The notes under the pieces are model-generated. The model was not told the origin of the DNA and ran no database searches. It was given only the letters and a program-made list of their open reading frames with translations. The position numbers were made by a program, and so were the translations under genes. From NCBI GenBank assembly GCA_018340805.1, contig JACMZG010001908.1, positions 14,678,001 to 14,742,000 on the forward strand: a stretch of DNA of 64,000 nt. Reading direction: 5' to 3'. Each line of letters begins with the position of its first letter. Within the stretch, counting starts at the first letter, position 1. Below, piece by piece: positions 42,629 to 54,829 of the stretch. The DNA comes from Microvelia longipes (lineage: Eukaryota; Arthropoda; Insecta; Hemiptera; Veliidae).

Positions 42629-43108
42629 AGTCCGTCTATTCAGAGCGGAGGCCTTGGTACGATCGTACATGCTTAAAATTTTAGAAAATTACACAAAGTT
42701 AAAGTTTATTGAAATAAGTAGTTCCCTGTTGGTCGTGTGCTAAACTTAGAAAGAACATTTTTTAAAGCTAATAACCGAAATTTCCAAGTATTTTCTTATA
42801 AAACTCAGCTAACTACAAGCAAAGTTATTGTCAAAACCACCATCAAAATTTTGCTAAATAGCGAATATCTTTCAAAATATGTCCCTGTTTTGAGCATTTG
42901 TATCATTTAGCAATTGCTAAAACTTATGTTGTAGTAATCTGATTTTGATAAATAAATACTCTTAATTAATGGTATTTTCTATGCTTTAAAAAATGTCCTC
43001 TTCGAGTTTTACACACGACAAACAGGAAATGAACCACTTATTTTAAAAAAAAATTTGAGCATGCTTGATCAAACAAAGGCCTCCACTCTAGATAGGCAGA
43101 CTATGAGT
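42629..43108. mobile_element. TIR element (MITE), ~480 bp
   Basis: The left GTCCGTCTATTCAGAGCGGA GGCCTT matches the inverse of the right end AAGGCCTCCACTCTAGATAG GCAGAC, with further similarity into GATCGTACATGCTT / AGCATGCTTGATCAAAC. About 45-bp imperfect terminal inverted repeats. AT-rich centre, no frame. Confidence 0.65.
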
Positions 43109-43549
43109 TTTCTTTATCATTTAAGGTATATATAAAAAAAATAGTTTGAAGCAATATAAAATTATTCATGCTTTTTTATTTAAGCCCGGCTCATTAAGTT
43201 TTAATATCATAAAAGATTAAGAGTGAACTGAAGGTGGAGTGATCACAGTTTTACCACGAGATACTGTAGTAACTTTAAGCCGATTTGTTCAAGGACATTA
43301 AAATTAATTTTTAAAATAATGCAAGATAATATGTCTGTGAAAATAATCAAATTCGGTTTTTACATTACAATCTGAATATAAAGCAAGTTATCATAACTAG
43401 GGATGCTGAAATCAAAACTTAGTAGAAGTCAAGAAGACAGAACTATTATTTCACAAGTACCAATGGCATTATTTTTAAATTAATTATTTATAATTCTTAA
43501 TCCTAAACAAGTTATATTTTTCATTAATTCAAAACACCTTTTCACTCTA

Positions 43550-44202
43550 CAGGGTGGTACATTTCAAATACATCACTCTGATTGACTCAGCTTCTTTTAG
43601 AGCTATCACGATAAAATTGGTATCTACCTCCACTAAGTTGGCCTGGAAGTTCAAATACCCAATTATTTGTTTGGTAATCGTCTGGTATGTACGGTAATCT
43701 GATTACCTAAATGTGTTTTCTACGGTAACTTTAAAAAGTTAAATTGAAGAATACCTTTATATTAATTATTTCAGAAATCATGTCATATTTTGAAAAATTT
43801 GATACCAATATAATTAAATTCTATTATTTTTTTCCCGAGCTATTGTATGGCATACAATGGCATAGGACTATTAACCATTTATAATTACAATAAGTTTACT
43901 GGTACATCAAAATTCATCACTTCACATACATTGCAAATGAAAAATTAAGGTCTGGGAAAATTACCGGAATTCAGCAAATTCAATTCAAATTTTCCAGGAT
44001 ATAATGGTATGCTCCAATTTAATTATTTAAAGTTACCTAAGAAAAACACATTTTGGTAATTAGATTACCATACATGCCAGATTATTACCAAAAAAATAAT
44101 TTGGTATTTGAACTGCCAGTCGTCGACTCAGCAATTTTAAAATCCAGTAAATAGCAATTTTATTGGTTAATCAGGGTGATGTATTTGAATTGTACCACCC
44201 TG
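43550..44202. mobile_element. mariner-like MITE, 653 bp, long TIRs and TA duplication
   Basis: The ends CAGGGTGGTACATTTCAAAT and the inverse of ATTTGAATTGTACCACCCTG match. The similarity extends about 200 bp inward (TTCAAATACCCAATTATTTG, GGTAATCTGATTACC). Flanked by TA at 43548-43549 and 44203-44204. CAGGGTG ends with TA duplication fit Tc1/mariner-type non-autonomous elements. Confidence 0.82.
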
Positions 44203-44537
44203 TATAAAACAAAAATCAAGAATCTTCAAATAAACTTAATGGTATAAAAAAAATTAAAAATCACAATCATTACAATAATAAGAGACAAATACAAAAATAT
44301 AGTTCTACAATAAATAAAAAAAATATATACTTACATTGACAAATGGTATTAACTCGCACACCAAAATCTGTATTAGATTAATTCATTGTATAGAAAATTA
44401 GAAAGATATTTAATTATTAAGGAAAATGAATTAATATTTTCAAGTTATAATTATATCAAGAAAATTTCAAGATGTAACACATCACCAAGATACCAATTAA
44501 TTAATAATATTACTTTTTGAGATCGACTGCAAAGCGT

Positions 44538-44747
44538 CTACTTTACAGGCTCAATAATATCAGTAAAAACTATTTCTTCTGAGGTAGGGAGTTTAGGTTC
44601 ACTTTGCTCCCAGTTGTACAGAACGTGAAATGCAAAATTAGTATCCACATTAAAAAGAAGTTTTTTTTGTACAGCTGGGAGTTCATCTATTTGCAGCAAG
44701 GAGCGCTGATGACCAAATTCTTGTTGTAGTTCAGCTATATGGCAACA
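44538..44747 (-). CDS. Possible terminal exon, unassigned
   Basis: Preceded by a plausible acceptor (TATATAAAACAG) and open for 69 codons to a TAG. Encodes AELQQEFGHQRSLLQIDELP then FAFHVLYNWEQSEPKLPT. More GC-rich than its flanks. It lies 650 bp beyond the stop of the fry-like gene, in phase 0 for an alternative donor there (GAG then GTACTA in the last exon). It could be an alternative 3' exon or the end of an unseen gene. I do not recognise it. Confidence 0.35.
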   Translation of the reverse strand, partial: CCHIAELQQEFGHQRSLLQIDELPAVQKKLLFNVDTNFAFHVLYNWEQSEPKLPTSEEIVFTDIIEPVK

Positions 44748-45394
44748 CTGTTTTATATAATTATTTTTGTTATCTATTTATTGATTCTTTACAATCAAAA
44801 TTCATTTTATGATTTGTATTGATATAATAGAAAGTATTATTCACAATGATTGATAGTGATTTAGGTGACACTGAGTTGGTAGCAACAAATAAATAATATG
44901 GGTAAATAATTTTTTTTTGTAAATATTATTTATTTATTATTACTCTTTACCTCAGAAAAAATAGCATACCCTACATAGATGCGAATGACTTATTTATATC
45001 TCACCTAAAAAAGTAAAATATTTATTTTTTTTAATTTTGTTGACTGCACCCCCCCCCCCCAAAAAAAACATTGTTATGAAACATGGCTGTAAAGTGATTT
45101 CATTGTTTATTGACTCGCTTCACTCATCAATAAACAAATTCCTGCAGCAATTAAATCTCCTTTTATTATAGCCAAGTTACATAATCTACTATCAATAACG
45201 GTATGGTTAATATATCACTTTTTCACAATGGAAAAAATCATTGAAGCCACTATTCCATTTCAAGATAAGACATTCATTTGATTATTTGACAACGGGTTTC
45301 AAATAAAACGAACACAATTATAAAACCAAATAATAAGTTAAGTCATAAGAAAAAATTATTCGGTAAGATATTTGACTATGGGGTTGATTCTGCA

Positions 45395-45522
45395 TCATTT
45401 GGGAGTTGTTGACGATTTCAGCTTGACTTCTAGGTTGTTGACAGAGCCAAGGACGTGGTACAGTCCCTGCATTAATCCATTTAGTACCTCGCTTAGATCA
45501 TGCTCCGTCACAATGAAAACAT
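45395..45522 (-). CDS. fry: fry-like last exon with stop
   Basis: Acceptor TTTACCAG. Encodes VFIVTEHDLSEVLNGLMQGL then YHVLGSVNNLE and a short Lys/Ser/Thr tail before TGA. No canonical AATAAA immediately after the stop. Confidence 0.78.
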
Positions 45523-48500
45523 CTGGTAAACACAATAATATGTTAATAGGTGCAAGTGATAATTTGCAGTTAAACCAAAGTGGATTTCTGTCCAATAAAA
45601 TTAAAAATAATTGAGTAAGGGTTACGTTGGAACTTTTCCTTGCCACATCGGATTCTCTACTTCAGTATTGCTTTGCTTGTCTTCAGAATATGAAAATCAC
45701 CTGCATTCCGCAATCAAAAGTACTGCAGCACATCTTTGGACTGGCTTCGCTCATCCTCAAAAAGTAAATACCTTAATTTTATTCCCAGAGGTCACCCATC
45801 AAGGCACTGAACTTACTCGATGCTGCTTAACTTTTATGATCCAACAAAAACTGTTGATATACTTACTGTATTAAAACAAAATGTAGTATACTTGTATTTG
45901 TAGTTGAAATTTGTACCAAATTTCAACTCAATTGGATTATTTCCCAATTTTTTGAATAAATATATACAAGTCATTCAATAAAATATAAACATACTCCTTG
46001 CTCTATAACTTTTGACACGGTCATGTGACTAAATCAGTTTGAAGGAAGAAAATTTAATGCTTGTAACACAGTAAAAGGGAAGAAAAAAGTGCCTACAGCT
46101 GCAAGGGAGGAGATGTGTAGCGTGGGGGGGGGGTAACTTAGGTTCTTTTGCCCACCCTCTATTACTTTATCTGGGACAAAGGACATCTCACTTCAATGTC
46201 TGCAGTTCATTTTACTAAGGCTTTACAACAATCCCTACAGGTTGATAGCTGCTTCACCTTAATATTTCATTTATAAAGATATTTCTCTTTATTTTATTGG
46301 TAGAGAGTTGTACCTGGTATGTGTTTAACTAGATGGCAGCAGTAAGCACCCAGTATGTTGGTTATGTCGTCTTCTTCACAGCTCACTGATATCACATCGT
46401 TAGCCCAGGCACCTCTGCATACACAAAGAGTAATTATAAAACAAGTTACCAAATAAGAAAAATTGGTCATAATAATTAGGTTATTAAAAAAGAAACATTG
46501 AAAAACTTGCTACAACCTTGTTTACATAACCTCCTCACATTCTTTCTCTTGTTTACATAATCTCCTTATCTTGGGTGTTTTGTTTATCATTGTTTACATA
46601 ATCTTCTTATCTTGTTTGTCTTGTTTATCCTTGTTTACATAATCTCTTTATCTTGTTTACACAATCTTCTTATCTTGTTTGTCTTGTTTACATAAACCCC
46701 TATGTCCAAAGAATTTATACAAATTCAACTTATCATTCTTAAGTATCTCTTTATTGTAAATTTGGTAAAATAGGCCTACTATACCTCGAAACTTTCCCTC
46801 ATCACATCGAATTCCCTAAGCTCATCCTCCCTACTTCAGACTTTTCATTCCCATTGGTCTACCAACCAGGCACTGCACATGCTCAATGCTGGTTAATTTT
46901 TATAATCCAACAAAAACCATAGATATACTTGTGGTATTGATACCAAACTTAGTGTACTTATTTATTCAGTTTAGGTATTCTATTGTACTGATTTGCAACT
47001 TAATTGGATTATTTTACAATTGTTTAAAAACGTATATAAGTCATTTAATAAAAATTGAACTAATGGTGATAATGAGATGAAAATTTGCACATATGTTAGT
47101 CTTATACATGGCTACATGGGTGATCACAAAATTTTTCGTGTTTTTTTGTGGGGCAGTGCCATGACTCCAACCGTACAATACAACAGTGAAACTTTCAACG
47201 GGTTCTTATGCACCAAGTATCAACATGATAATTAAAATACGTTTTTTAAAAAATAAATTTTAAGTGTTGCTTACAATTAAAAGTTGTAAGCATTTAAAGT
47301 GGCACCACTATGAATGCCTTTAACTTTATTAGCTAGGTAAACTTAAAATGTCTCATACAAGGCCTTAATATTAGCTTATCATTCTAGTATTCAGGTTATC
47401 CACATTCCATCAGTGTGAATACAACAAGATCTAAAACAATAGAAGAAAATAATTCACCTGTTGAGCCTGGCAAAGGTGAGAGCTTGTTGCCATTTTCCCT
47501 CGTTAAGTAATTGTATTAGTGTTTGTGTCTGAGATTGACCATCACCAGCCTCATCACTTGGTGATTGATCGCTAGGTAGAGGTGATAGAGACTCATCACC
47601 ACAAGGCAGGGGTGACAGTGATTGATCACCAGGGAGTGGTGAGTGTAGAGGGGATGTGACAGAGTCAGGTGTAGGGGTAACAGGCTCTAACTCCTCCTGA
47701 CAGGCTTCAAGAGACTTTCTCATTACCTTCACTTCTTCAGACATATCTCTCAGCTAAACAATAACACACACAGTCTATTTAGTAAAAAATAAATTTAAAG
47801 TAAAAAAATAGTAAAAATAGTAGCTAGTAAAATAATTTACAGCTCTGGTTAGCCAAAACAAAATAAACAACACCAGGTATCCCTCCAAAAAGAAGAAGGG
47901 ATTAATTTACAATAGTTTAAAATATTGTATTATATACCTTCCTTAACTATATTAGTATTCTTATATATTGTATATACCTTCCTTACTATATTAGTATTCT
48001 TAGTATATATTGTATTATATACTTCCTAACTATATTAGATAGTATATATGTATTATATACCTTCCCTTAACTATATTTCTTAGTATTATATTGTATTATT
48101 ATACCTTCCTTAACATATCATTATATACTTCCTTATGTATATATGTATATTGTATTATATTACCTTCCCTTAACTATATTAGTATTCTAGTATATATTGT
48201 ATTATATACCTTCCTTAACTATATTAGTATTCTTAGTATATTATTGTATTATATACCTTCCTTAACCTAGTATTCTTATTATATATTGTATTATATACCT
48301 TCCTTAACAATATTAGTATTCTTAGTATATATTGTATTATATACCTTCCTTAACTATATTAGTATTCTTAGTATATATTGTATTATATACCTTCCTTAAC
48401 TTATATTATTGTATTCTTAGTATTCTTAGTATATATTATATACCTGTAGTATATATATTATATACCTTCCTTAACTATATTAGTATTCTTAGTATATAAT

Positions 48501-51500
48501 GCCCGCACTCACTCTCTCACACATACACTGAGGTACATATGCACACACACATATAAACTCAATTTTTTATTTTAAAATACAGTCGTTGTTAATTTTATAA
48601 ATCCAACAGTCCTTATTTATTAAAGAAAACAATGCTTATTATTTAGTTTCATACAAACCTGATTGTCATGAGCAGTGTTACTGAGGACAGAATACATCTT
48701 GTTGGCTGCCTCTAGCAGTAGGATGAGCTGGAAGTGGAGTTTATATAGAGACCTGCCAGTCTCCAGGGCATTCAGGATTTCACTCCCATCTTGGATCTTT
48801 AGCGATAACTTCAGCACTTGCATGCACTACAAACACAACAACGTTTCAATATAATTGAACGAACGTAAGTGAGTTCTTACATTTCAGAAGATTGGGACGG
48901 CGCGTATGTTTGTTTGTATGTTTGTGTGTTGTTTGTACGTGTCGCGATAACTGCCGTAAAAATTGACCGATTTTGATAAAATTTGGTATACAGGTAAAAC
49001 TCATTATGTGTCAGAGCTGTATAGTTTTTGGTAATATTCCGAAAAATATTTTCAAAATGGCAGCCAATATGGCGGACAGGATAAAAAAAAATTTGAGCGA
49101 AAAAATCGTGTTGTATATCGTTTTAAGCTCTTAAAGAGTAGAAAAGAAAATATATGTTTCATGGTCAACATTTTAAAATTTTTTGAATAATTTAAAAATG
49201 GCGGCTAAAATAATGAACTCAAAAAATTTAAAGTTAAAGGAATAACTCGAGTAATATATCGTTGTAAAGCTCTTGATTAGTAGAAAAAAAAATGTTATAT
49301 ACTAATTCCCGAAAATTCAACATGGCGGCCATAATTAATATAATAATTAATTTTTTACTAATTTTATAAGATTTACAAGATAAAGATCTATTGTAATATA
49401 CTTTAGGTACTTTTATACAAATAAAATTAACTATATGTCAGAGCTGTACAGTTTTTGGTAATATTACGAAAAATATTTTCAAAATGGCGGCCAATATGGC
49501 GGACCGGATAAAACAATTTTGAGCGATAAAATCGTGTTGTATATCGTTTTAAAGCTCATAAAGAGTAGAAAAAGAAAATATATATTTCATGGTCGACATT
49601 TCAAATTTCGTTGAATAATTTAAAAATGGCAGTTAAAATAATGAACACAAAAAATTTAAATTTAAAGGAATAACTCGAGTAATATATCGTTGTATTATGA
49701 TAAATATACGCAACCTAGCGAGCGAAGCGAGCCTTTTTTCTATGTATTATTATAAATATAAGCATTCTAGCGAGCCAAGCGAGCCTTTTTTACTATGTAT
49801 TATTATAAATATAGCAATCTAGCAAGCGAAGCGAGCCTTTTTTACATGTATTATTATAGATATAAGCATTCTAGCGAGCGAAGCGAGCCTTTTGTACTTT
49901 GTATTATTATAAATATAGCAATCAAGCGAGCGAAGCGAGCCTTTTTTTACTTTGTATTATTATAAATATAGCAATCTAGCGAGCGAAGCGAGCCTTTTTT
50001 TTAACTTTGTATTATTATAAATATAAGCAATCTAGCGAGCGAAGCGAGCCTTTTTTCTAACTTTAAATTATTATAACTATAAGCAATCTAGCGAGTGAAG
50101 CGAGTTTTTTTTACTATGCATTATGATAAATATACGTATTGTAGCGAGCGAAGCGAGCCTTTTAAACTATGTAAAATGTTAAAGAAACCTTAACTAGCAA
50201 GCGAAGCGAGCCTTTTTGACTTTATACTTTTAAATAGTATAGCATTCGAATGTTTTGAAAGACTATCTTCGCTGGCTTTAAATAAATAATTTTATTTGAT
50301 GTATTCTGACGTGAGTTCTTGATGCAACGCATTACTAGTAATATATAATTGTAGATTGCTCCAATGTGAGGTAGTATAGGCATAAACCACTAACAGGTCT
50401 CTTCACAAAGTATGATTTAATTTAAAAGCAACAAGATCAGACTTTTGACCACTTCTGGTCCGTACTCAGCTGAGCAAAATGAGTGCAGAGGCCGTCAAAT
50501 GCCAAAGAAGCACTACTAGGAAGAGCCTATAAAAGAAGAGGAGTGTCTTCCATCAAATGCAAAGAAAGCATTCCTAGAGGATAGCCCATCAAAGGCCAAG
50601 GAAGCACTCCTAGAAAGAACCCATCAAATATCGAGGAAGCACTTCTAGAAGAGCTCATCAAAGGCCAAGAAGACTCTAGAAAGGCCCATCAAAGACCTAG
50701 GAAATGTTTTATATCAAATGCCAAGGAAGCACTCCTAGAAAGAATCAAATATCCACTCTAGAAAGAACCCATCATATCGAGGAGCTCCTAGAAAGAGCTC
50801 ATCAAAGGCCAAGGAAGCACTCCTAGAAAGAGCTCATCAAGGCCAAGGAAGCACCTAGAAAGAACCCCATCAAATATCGAGGAAGCACTCCTAGAAAGAA
50901 CCCATCAAATATCGAGGAAGCACTTCTAGAAAGAGCTCATCAAAGGCCAAGGAAATGTTTTACATCAAATGCCAAGGAAGCACTCCAAGAAAGAACCCAT
51001 CAAATATCGAGGAAGCACTCCTAGAAAGAACCCATCAAATATCAAGGAAGCACTCCTAGAAAGAGCTCATCAAAGGACAAGGAAGCACTCCTAGAAAGAG
51101 CTCATCAAAAGCCAAGGAAGTACTCCTAGAAAGAACCATCAAATATCGAGGAAGCACCTAGAAAGAGCTCATCAAAGGCTAAGGAAACACCTAGAAAGAA
51201 GCTCATCAAAGGCCAAGGAAGCACTCCTAGAAAAGAACCCATCAAAATCGAGGAAGCACTAGAAGAACCGAAATACGAAAGCACTTCTAGAAAGAGCTCA
51301 TCAAAGGCTAAGGAAACACTCCTAGAAAAGGCCTATCAAAGACCTAGGAAATGTTTTATATCAAATGCCAAGGAAGCGCTTCTAAGAAGAGCCAATCAAA
51401 GACCAAGGAAGCACTCTTAGGAAAGGCCCATCAAAGACCTAGGAAGTGCCTTCCATGAAATGCCAAGGAAGCACTTCCAAGAGGAGCCCATTAAAGACCT

Positions 51501-53982
51501 AAAAAGCACTCATAGAAAGGGCCCGTCGAAGGCCTAGAATGAGTCTTATGTCAAATGCTAAGGAAGCACTCCTAGGAAGAGCCCATCAAAGAAAAGGAGA
51601 GACATTCTATTAATCATGATATTATGAGCTTTTCTAGCACTTCTGTAATGAGATAACTACTTACTTACCCCCCTGGATACATTGTTCTATAAGGGTTAAA
51701 GTCAGTTAACAGCCTGTTTATTTAGCAGTTCATACAACAATATAACATCTAGATGTGCCCTACAGACTGTGAGAAGTAGCCAGTCAGGAATATAGGAGGA
51801 ATAAGCATCGTTTAATAATCTGAGATGTAATTACCTGTGTTGTGTGTTCCTTTCTCTCGAGAAATGTATCCAAGTGCTCCCTCAACTCAAGCATGCCAAA
51901 CCTGAGTTTCTCCGATAGTTTGGAACCAACGACACGGTCAGGCGAGAACCAAACCAAAGGAGGATCCGAATGCTCCGACAGCAGGTCTGTCAGTGTTGAC
52001 AGTTGTGATGCTAAACCCTCGGCACATTCTGACAGTAAGTGACACCCGTCACGTGTTACTACTACACTCTTTACTACTATCTCCTGTAATAAATTAGTCA
52101 TAGAGAAATTATTAACACATAATTTGTGAGCAATGAGTTACTTTCATTTGTTTCATATTATTGATTTAAAAATTGTAAATGAATGTGATGTTAATTCTGG
52201 TCCTGGTAATTAAAACAATTGATAAGAAATTTAGTTTTCTTAATTTTTAAAGAAAGTAATTTCTAAGAGTTTTATAATAATCAAAATAACATCACGTCCA
52301 ATTTTTAAATGAACCTGGTCAATTATAATGGAGTACACTGTTATAATAGTGTTGAGGAACTAATGAGATTGGCCTAATATGGCATTGTGGGCGTGGTTTA
52401 ACATCCAGGACTAACCTCATTGGCTTCCTGGCATTATTTCCCTACGCTGTCAACTGATTATAACCGTGTGTTATACCACAATTGAGTCTAAAATAAATCT
52501 AGATTTTTTTAATCATAGCCAAACACCACAGATCAATTCAATTCAATTAAAAAATATTTTTATTGCCAAAAATAAATAAAGTCACATAAATAGAATTACA
52601 ATTTTAAAATTGGATTTTTTCACAATAAGCACCAAACACAAAGCACAAGGTTTTTTCACAAAGCACAAGGTCTCGTCAAGATCAGTAAAATTTTTGCGGC
52701 AGTTTGAGAAAATTGTTGCTACTCTTAGTACATGCAATCCTTTCATTTTAAAGAAAAATAAATAGCCTAGAACTAGTAGGCTATTTTAAGTATAGCCTGT
52801 ACACTATGTAAAAAGTATAGTCTATATCTTATAAAAATAAAGTAAACAAAATGAAAACCTTTTCATTTTACTAAAACTGAGCCTAAGAGTTAAACCAGCT
52901 CTTTTTTAAATATTTTTTCCTCTAGAAAGTAAAAAAAAAATACATCCTGCCCTTGTTTTTACTGCCTATTTGTGAAAACAAGGGAGAGGAAACCTGTAAG
53001 TGAAGATTAAGTAGGCAATAGTAGTTGTTTTGTTTAACTGAATGACTAAGCATAACAACTTTATTTCTTAAATTTATCTGTTCATTCATATTCGTATTTA
53101 GTTTTAGTTTATCATTTTTTTTAATTTGATATTGTTGAATAAATAATAATTTTGTGGGTTTCATGTGTAGTTAGTGATGTTGTAGTGGTTTACTAGTTCA
53201 AGATTTTAAATTAAGCAAAATAAGATTTTATAAAAATGTAAGTTTAATTGTTTTACTTTCTCTATTATAAAGGAAACATTTTGTATACCTTGCGAGAAAA
53301 TGGTCATTACACCTCTCTTTAACTCCTTTCCTAAGCTACACTTCGGGAGTAAACTTCTTGGTTACCTCGGCTGAGCCTCAAGAACAAACCCTATAAACCC
53401 CTTGGCTATGCCTATGGTTAGCCTTGGAAAAAATCCTCCTAAAGGAAAAATCTTGTGTGTACCTTGGGTAAAAATTATAACTACAACTGTCTTCGATTTC
53501 TCCTAGCTTATGTTTTCAAGTTGGACATTTCTAATTCAATTAATGGATCTTTAACTTTACTCAGTAAAATTTATTTTTAATGTAAACTCAGTCTTCACAG
53601 GAAGATTTTCAATCTTCTCAGAATTGATCAGGAAGTCTCAAAACATCTGAACAGATAGTTTGTCTCAAAATATCTGAAACGGATAGCTCACTCTTACTGC
53701 AAGCACACTATTCTTCCCTCTTCCTTTATTCCCAAGCTCTAAAATTTGTGAAATATTTTTTTTGTCAATTACTAGTCTATAATATTTTTTTTTACCTTGA
53801 GTATCCTATGCAGAAGATGGAAGAGATGAAGAGGAGAAGTAGGAACATGAGTTATGAGACTCTGTATGTGTATAGTCCATGTCTCGTCAGAGTCTTGTCT
53901 CGGATCAAACTGAGCCAGACACACTGACAGGTTGGGAGATCCCGTGTTACACGGAGTCAGTTCTCCCCCACTTGATCCCCCA
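45395..53982 (-). CDS. fry: Furry (FRY/MOR2-PAG1) family protein, C-terminal part, six exons
   Basis: Exons 53982-53796, 52083-51835, 48826-48659, 47753-47458, 46414-46314 and 45522-45395 join with GT/AG sites in consistent phase, ending in TGA. The ~375 residues are mostly helical (LHLFHLLHRILK, KLRFGMLELREHLDTFLERK, LYKLHFQLILLLEAANKMYS) with a Pro/Ser/Asp-rich insert of SPLP repeats in the fourth exon. The end (LLNEGKWQQALTFARLNR, then WANDV, EEDDITNIL, DLSEVLNGLM) has the spacing I recall for the extreme C-terminus of human FRY, the basis of this call. Furry works with NDR/LATS-type kinases in cell and neurite morphogenesis. A whole Furry is ~3000 aa; upstream exons were not found here, so this is either the last part of a gene reaching past the right edge or a short form. 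Confidence 0.6.
45620..45990 (+). repeat. Dispersed ~350-bp repeat (copy A)
   Basis: Shares TATGATCCAACAAAAACTGT, TTGATATACTT, TATTAAAACAAA and TACAAGTCATTCAATAAAAT, in order, with 46780-47060 and 61300-61480. Non-coding; element class unknown. Lies in a fry intron. Confidence 0.6.
46314..46414 (-). CDS. fry: fry-like exon (WANDV...EEDD)
   Basis: Acceptor ATGCAG, donor GTACAA. Encodes GAWANDVISVSCEEDDITNI LGAYCCHLVKHIP in two adjoining pieces, phases 1 and 1 matching the neighbours. Confidence 0.85.
46500..46690. repeat. CTTGTTTACATAATCT tandem repeat
   Basis: Four to five imperfect units of CTTGTTTACATAATCTCCTT plus ATCTTGTTTGTC, ~40 bp each. Confidence 0.8.
46780..47100 (+). repeat. Dispersed ~350-bp repeat (copy B)
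   Basis: Same block order as 45620-45990: CACATCGAATTCCCTAAGC, CATGCTCAATGCTGGTTAAT, ATCCAACAAAAACC, then a TAAGTCATTTAATAAAA end. Confidence 0.6.
47458..47753 (-). CDS. fry: fry-like exon with SPLP-rich insert
   Basis: Acceptor TGTTTAG, donor GTGAAT. Starts LRDMSEEVKVMRKSLEACQE, continues through a Pro/Ser/Asp low-complexity stretch with three SPLP units, and ends TLIQLLNEGKWQQALTFARL. Confidence 0.88.
47930..48500. repeat. AT-rich minisatellite, ~46-bp units
   Basis: About 12 units of TATATTAGTATTCTTAGTAT plus ATATTGTATTATATACCTTCCTTAAC, several truncated. It lies in the 47754-48658 fry intron. Confidence 0.93.
48659..48826 (-). CDS. fry: fry-like exon (56 codons)
   Basis: Acceptor TTTGTAG, donor GTTTGT, phase 0 both sides. 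Encodes MQVLKLSLKIQDGSEILNAL and LYKLHFQLILLLEAANKMYS, amphipathic helices. A Helentron-like element ends only 28 bp upstream of the acceptor. Confidence 0.86.
48855..50338 (+). mobile_element. Helitron/Helentron-like non-autonomous element with array (copy 2)
   Basis: Starts TTGAACGAACGTAAGTGAGT and ends GCAACGCATTACTAG, the same as copy 1, without the foldback insertion. The body has duplicated GTCAGAGCTGTA / ATGGCGGACCGGATAAAA blocks. The last third is a GCGAGCGAAGCGAGCC array of about ten units (49700-50215). No target duplication evident; no coding. It lies in the fry intron 48827-51834. Confidence 0.7.
50450..51605. repeat. ~38-bp minisatellite in fry intron
   Basis: Around 30 units containing CATCAAAGGCCAAGGAAGCA and CTCCTAGAAAGAGCT with two alternating variants (AAGGCCAAGG and ATATCGAGG). 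Units vary in length, and higher-order mixing is visible. Confidence 0.93.
51835..52083 (-). CDS. fry: fry-like exon (83 codons)
   Basis: Acceptor ATTACAG, donor GTAATT, phase 0 both sides. Encodes SVVVTRDGCHLLSECAEGLA, then PPLVWFSPDRVVGSKLSEKL and FGMLELREHLDTFLERKEHT. Confidence 0.88.
52100..53790. other. fry intron, nothing coding
   Basis: AT-rich; 53310-53470 shares CTC(C/T)CTAAG and TTGGCTATGCCTATGGTTAG-like blocks with the repeat at 5460-6060. No exon signals seen. Confidence 0.5.
53796..53982 (-). CDS. fry: fry-like exon (ETWTIHIQSLITHV)
   Basis: Acceptor TTTACAG, donor GTAAAA. Encodes a Gly/Ser start, then LAQFDPRQDSDETWTIHIQS and LHLFHLLHRILK. Phase 2 in, 0 out. Confidence 0.8.
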
Positions 53983-54829
53983 CTGTAAATAACACAAATC
54001 CTAACTCAGCAAATTTTAAGTGAACCTATCGAAATATAGTATCTCTTTAGCAAAATTTTTTTTTGAAATATTTGCTAATAAGATGGCCCGTGTGGTAGGG
54101 GGGGCCAATCAAAAATTGGATTGATAAGCAAAATAGCACAAATTTATAAAAAAATTGTCTGTGGATCCGCAACAGAAAGTTTCCAATTTCATGATTAAAA
54201 CCCCATATTTGTTCTTGTTTAAAAAATATTTTATTAAGGGATCCATTCTATGGGTTTTAATTAATAAAAAAAAACATTTTTTTTCTAGAAAAAAATCTGT
54301 TTCTTTCTCTGTTAAGAAATTTTCTGTTTTGCACCATTCATCTATAGTAGCATGTATAGTAGCATGTAGCAACATGCGTTTTCAATCTTCTGAATTTTTT
54401 ATTACTATTTTATAGTTTAAATATTAGTGGGATTCTTATAAAAATTGTGGCCATATTTCAGGGAACAAAATTAAATTTTTGCATGATAAAAATAGTGCTG
54501 AGTAACAACCCAAGGTTAATAGGTAAACAATGTGAATATTATAATTTAAATATTAAAATATTTTAATAAACATGATAATATAACAATGATAAAAATAATA
54601 AGTTGAATAGCTTTGTTTTTGAAGCTATTTAACTTAAGAGTCCTGTTAAAGTTGTAGTTCTGAATGTACCCGTATCATTTTTTTATTCATTATTTTAATT
54701 TGTATGGCCCTATGTAAGTAAAACTTCTGCAATTATTACAACTACTAAAATCTGTTATAATTTATCTTCACGATCACCTCTGAATCTCATAAAACAGCAT
54801 AAAGAGCTATAAAACTTGTTCAAACAATT

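Noticed and set aside
54109..54415. Overlapping 86-88 codon frames on both strands
   Set aside because: AT-rich fry-region intron, no splice sites or homology recognised.
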